NCBI RefSeq assembly: GCF_028527925.1
Contig: NZ_JAPESW010000040.1
Span: 1 to 33,439, forward strand
DNA: 33,439 nucleotides
DNA from: Cellulomonas fimi
GTDB taxonomy: Bacteria; Actinomycetota; Actinomycetes; Actinomycetales; Cellulomonadaceae
Direction: 5' to 3'
In this document: positions 31,010-33,439 of the stretch, piece by piece
Layout: each line of letters begins with the position of its first letter
Numbering within the stretch: the stretch's first letter is position 1
Notes under the pieces: generated by a model
The model's database searches: none
Told to the model about the DNA's origin: nothing
What the model saw: the letters and a program-made list of their open reading frames with translations, nothing else
Made by a program: the position numbers and the translations under genes

Positions 31010-32192
31010 GCACGACGACGTCGTGCCCGACGGCGTCGTCGGCGAAGAACGCCACGAAACGCTCCGCCTCCGCCACGACGTCCCGCCGGTCGTGCGCCGT
31101 CAGCCCGCCGAACGGCTCCACGACGAGCGTCGCGCGCTCCCGACGACGCCGTGCACCTGTCTCCTCCACGCGCACCCGCTCGACGCGCCAGGTGGCCGCG
31201 ACGACGCCGTCGACCAGCACCGTGCCGGGCACCACGCCGTTCGGGCTCTGGAGCGCCCGACGGTGCTCGTCGGCGACGACGCGTGTGCGGTCCGCGTGGC
31301 TGAGCAGCACGTTGTCGAGGTCGGGCAGGAAGCGCACGGGCGCGGGCACGTCCGCGGGCGGGCGCGGCGCGTCGGGCAGGTCGAGGACCTCGCGCGGGCG
31401 CACCTTCCCGGGCGACGGGTCGGCGGTGAACCGGACCACGCGGTCGCCGAGACGCGCGACGACCGCGGCCAGCCCGCTCAGCCCGGACCACGCCTGGACG
31501 TCGAGGACGCTCGCCGGGCCGAACGCCGCGAGGTACCGCAGCACCAGGCGCTCCTGCTCGGCGGCCAGGACGCCGGGGTCGGACAGGTCCGGTGCCGCGG
31601 CGGCGGCGTCCGGCCCGAACCACGCGGCCGTCGTCGTCCACGTCGTCGCACCCGACCGTCCCCACACCCCGCGCGGCGGGACCTGGACAAGCGGGAGCGT
31701 GCCGCGCGCGGCGTGCGCGAGCGTCTGCGGCGGGACGTGCGGCCAGCGCTCGGCGAGCAGCGTGCCGAGGGCCGTGCTCACCCGCGGCTCCGCCTCGACG
31801 AGCTCGCGCGCGAGCGCCGTCACCGCGGCCAGGTCGACCGTGCGCAGCGGCGCCGCGTGCAGCGTGTTGACCTCGAGGTCGCGCGCGTAGAGCGGTGCGA
31901 CCAGACCGGGCAGCAGCAGCGCGTCCGCCGCGTCGACGAGGTGGATCGTGCCGCGCATGACCGCGATCCGCGCGAGCCGGCGGTCGAGCAGCGCGTCGCC
32001 GAGGTCGGCGTGCGTGAACCCCTCGACGCGGCTCCACAGCCCCACGTACGGCGACCACGCGTTCTGCGCCTGCATCCCCACGAGGTGCCCGACGACCTCG
32101 ACGGCCGACGTGTCGGTCCGCTCGAGCAGGTGCTGACGCGCGAGGAGCGCACGGTTGAGCGCACGACGGTCCAGGAGGGGTGGCTCGGCCAT
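31005..32192 (-). CDS. AlkZ-like winged-helix DNA glycosylase (HTH_42 family), QAQ motif
   Basis: A 395-residue soluble protein of the HTH_42 (PF06224) winged-helix family, which includes AlkZ and E. coli YcaQ, DNA glycosylases that remove bulky or crosslinked alkylated bases. The start RRALNRALLARQHLLERTDT is family-typical. The catalytic region reads GHLVGMQAQNAWSPYVGLWS; Gln41-Ala-Gln43 matches the QxQ signature of AlkZ rather than the QxD of YcaQ. The family's VMRGTIHLVDAADALLL and, further on, RFLPDLDNVLLSHADRTRV are also present. The ATG at 32192 is leaderless (TAGCGT ends 6 nt upstream). In antibiotic producers AlkZ gives self-resistance; no biosynthetic cluster is visible here. Confidence 0.88.
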   Translation of the reverse strand: MAEPPLLDRRALNRALLARQHLLERTDTSAVEVVGHLVGMQAQNAWSPYVGLWSRVEGFTHADLGDALLDRRLARIAVMRGTIHLVDAADALLLPGLVAPLYARDLEVNTLHAAPLRTVDLAAVTALARELVEAEPRVSTALGTLLAERWPHVPPQTLAHAARGTLPLVQVPPRGVWGRSGATTWTTTAAWFGPDAAAAAPDLSDPGVLAAEQERLVLRYLAAFGPASVLDVQAWSGLSGLAAVVARLGDRVVRFTADPSPGKVRPREVLDLPDAPRPPADVPAPVRFLPDLDNVLLSHADRTRVVADEHRRALQSPNGVVPGTVLVDGVVAATWRVERVRVEETGARRRRERATLVVEPFGGLTAHDRRDVVAEAERFVAFFADDAVGHDVVVR

Positions 32193-32198
32193 GCCCGG

Positions 32199-32204
32199 AC
32201 GCTA
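32199..32204 (-). promoter_or_regulatory. -10 element, leaderless glycosylase gene
   Basis: TAGCGT read on the minus strand, followed by 6 nt and the ATG at 32192. Confidence 0.5.
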
Positions 32205-32254
32205 CCGAAGCGGACCGACGGCGATCGGCGGACGCTGAGCGCGGCACCCGCGGA

Positions 32255-32344
32255 GCACCGGTCCGTCGCTCGGCACCGGTCCGGGCGCAGCGCCGGCCCG
32301 CGTCGCAGCACCAGCCCGCGTCGCGGCGTCGGCCTGCGGCGCCG
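32255..32344. repeat. Degenerate 18-nt tandem repeat, about five units
   Basis: Units start at 32255, 32273, 32291, 32309 and 32327. The first two share GCACCGGTCCG, the third and fourth share GCCCGCGTCGC, and the fifth is more diverged. They fill most of the gap between the DUF58 stop and the glycosylase promoter. Read on the minus strand in a frame other than that of DUF58, the units give a hexapeptide repeat (TRAGAA), so this could be a lost C-terminal coding repeat. Confidence 0.55.
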
Positions 32345-32353
32345 GCGCCCGGT

Positions 32354-33439
32354 TCAGAGCCGGCCCGCGGCCTTGAGCGCGAGGTAGGTGTCCGCGAGGC
32401 GCGGCGCGAGGTCGTCCGGCAGCGCGTCGACGACCTCGACCCCGCGTCGGCGCAGCCGCACCGCGACCGCCGAGCGCTCGAGGTCGGCGCGCTCCGCGGC
32501 GGCCGCGTCGAACACCTCGCGGGCGTCCGCGCGTCCGCTGCGCAGCGCGTCCGTCTCCGGGTCCGCGACCGACGCGAGGACGACCTGGTGCCGCGACGTC
32601 AGCTGCTGCGCCACACCGAGCAGCCCTCGCTCGACCGCCGACGCGTCGAGCGCCGTCAGCAGCACGACGAGCGCACGCTGGCTCAGCCGCTCGCGGACCT
32701 GCGTCACGACGCCCGGCCAGTCCGTCTCGACGAGCTGCGACGACGTCGTGGCGAGCGCGTCCGCGAGCGCGGGCATCAGCCGGGGTCCCGCGGTGCCGGC
32801 GACGCGCGCGCGCACGCGGCGGTCGAACGCGAGCAGCTCGACGCGGTCGCCCGCGTGCGTCGCGAGCGCGCCCAGCAGCAGGGCCGCCTCGATCGAGGCG
32901 TCCAGCCGGGGCGCGTCCTGCACGCGCACCGCCGACGTGCGGCCCGTGTCGAGCACCATGAGCACCCGCCGGTCGCGCTCGGGGCGCCACGTGCGGACCA
33001 CGACGTCGGCGCGGCGCGCGCTCGCGCGCCAGTCGATCGCGCGCACGTCGTCGCCGATCACGTACTCGCGCAGCGAGTCGAACTCGGTCCCCGGCCCGCG
33101 CACCTGCACCGCGGCACGGCCGTCCATCTCGCGCAGGCGTGCGAGCCGGCTCGGCAGGTGCCGCCGCGACGCGAACTCCGGCAGCACGCGCAGCCGCCCG
33201 GGCACCGTCAGCGACGCCTGCCGGCCTGCGAGGCCCAGCGGCCCCGCGGACCGGATCGTCACGCGGTCGGCCAGCGCGTCGCCGCGCCGCGTCGGGCGCA
33301 GGACGGTCCGCACCCGCGCCCCGTCACCGGCCGCGATCGCGAGCGGGTGCCGGTCGCGGTCCGCCGCGGCCGACGGCGGCCACGCGTCGCGGACGACGCC
33401 GCGCAGCCGTCGCCCGCCCACGTTCGTCAGCGTGAGCGT
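32354..33439 (-). CDS. DUF58 family protein (5' end outside the window)
   Basis: The frame is open to the right edge; 361 residues are present, and family members are usually a little over 400, so only the N-terminal part is missing. The DUF58 core is clear: DSLREYVIGDDVRAIDWRAS, then VVVRTWRPERDRRVLMVLDT, which starts a von Willebrand A-like fold. The N-terminal part visible (VLRPTRRGDALADRVTIRSA) is the usual beta-rich domain. DUF58 proteins usually work with a MoxR AAA ATPase, whose gene would be expected just outside the window. The exact role is unknown. The last residues (TYLALKAAGRL) are typical, so the C-terminus looks complete despite the repeat after it. Confidence 0.9.
   Translation of the reverse strand, partial: TLTLTNVGGRRLRGVVRDAWPPSAAADRDRHPLAIAAGDGARVRTVLRPTRRGDALADRVTIRSAGPLGLAGRQASLTVPGRLRVLPEFASRRHLPSRLARLREMDGRAAVQVRGPGTEFDSLREYVIGDDVRAIDWRASARRADVVVRTWRPERDRRVLMVLDTGRTSAVRVQDAPRLDASIEAALLLGALATHAGDRVELLAFDRRVRARVAGTAGPRLMPALADALATTSSQLVETDWPGVVTQVRERLSQRALVVLLTALDASAVERGLLGVAQQLTSRHQVVLASVADPETDALRSGRADAREVFDAAAAERADLERSAVAVRLRRRGVEVVDALPDDLAPRLADTYLALKAAGRL

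Overview
The window is chromosomal DNA from a very GC-rich actinobacterium, most likely of the order Micrococcales and close to Cellulomonas. The genus is an inference. It rests on the strong G/C bias at third codon positions, many GTG starts, a whiB gene, DUF3499, DUF5719 and TIGR03089 family genes, and many promoters of the form TAnnnT followed 6-7 nt later by the start codon (leaderless mRNAs). I saw no rRNA, tRNA, CRISPR array, insertion sequence or phage gene. No stretch longer than 300 bases lacks a gene.

Layout. 1-2620: the 3' end of a surface or secreted protein gene, a lipoprotein (-), and a membrane O-acyltransferase (+). 2729-14979: a cell-surface polysaccharide locus. On the left is a (-) operon of three genes overlapping by ATGA: a GT4 glycosyltransferase, a degenerate glycosyltransferase-like protein, and a coiled-coil SAM methyltransferase. 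Divergent from it is a (+) operon: an ABC exporter permease (Wzm type), an ATPase with a C-terminal glycan-recognition domain (Wzt type), and three GT4 enzymes. Two further GT4 genes and rmlA follow in alternating orientation, with convergent 3' ends that overlap by exactly 25 bp twice.

15079-29049: manA, a small methyltransferase, a TIGR03089 gene, whiB, a giant GT2 membrane protein, DUF5719, a WbbL-like rhamnosyltransferase, a zincin-like protein with an altered active site, DUF3499, a zinc-ribbon protein, manB, a Trm112-like protein and ahcY. From memory, this gene set resembles the Mycobacterium tuberculosis sahH-manA-manB-whiB2-wbbL1-Rv3268 neighbourhood. 29110-33439: an RDD protein, a SpoIIM-like membrane protein, an AlkZ-like DNA glycosylase and a DUF58 protein cut by the window end.

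Working together: ManA and ManB lead towards GDP-mannose, and RmlA starts dTDP-rhamnose synthesis. The GT4 enzymes and the WbbL-like enzyme would assemble a lipid-linked heteropolysaccharide. The ABC pair would export it, the coiled-coil methyltransferase may cap it or set its length, and the acyltransferase may decorate it. The most interesting point is that this arrangement (capping methyltransferase with coiled coil, plus a Wzt with a C-terminal binding domain) is the logic of Gram-negative ABC-dependent O-antigen export, here in an actinobacterium.
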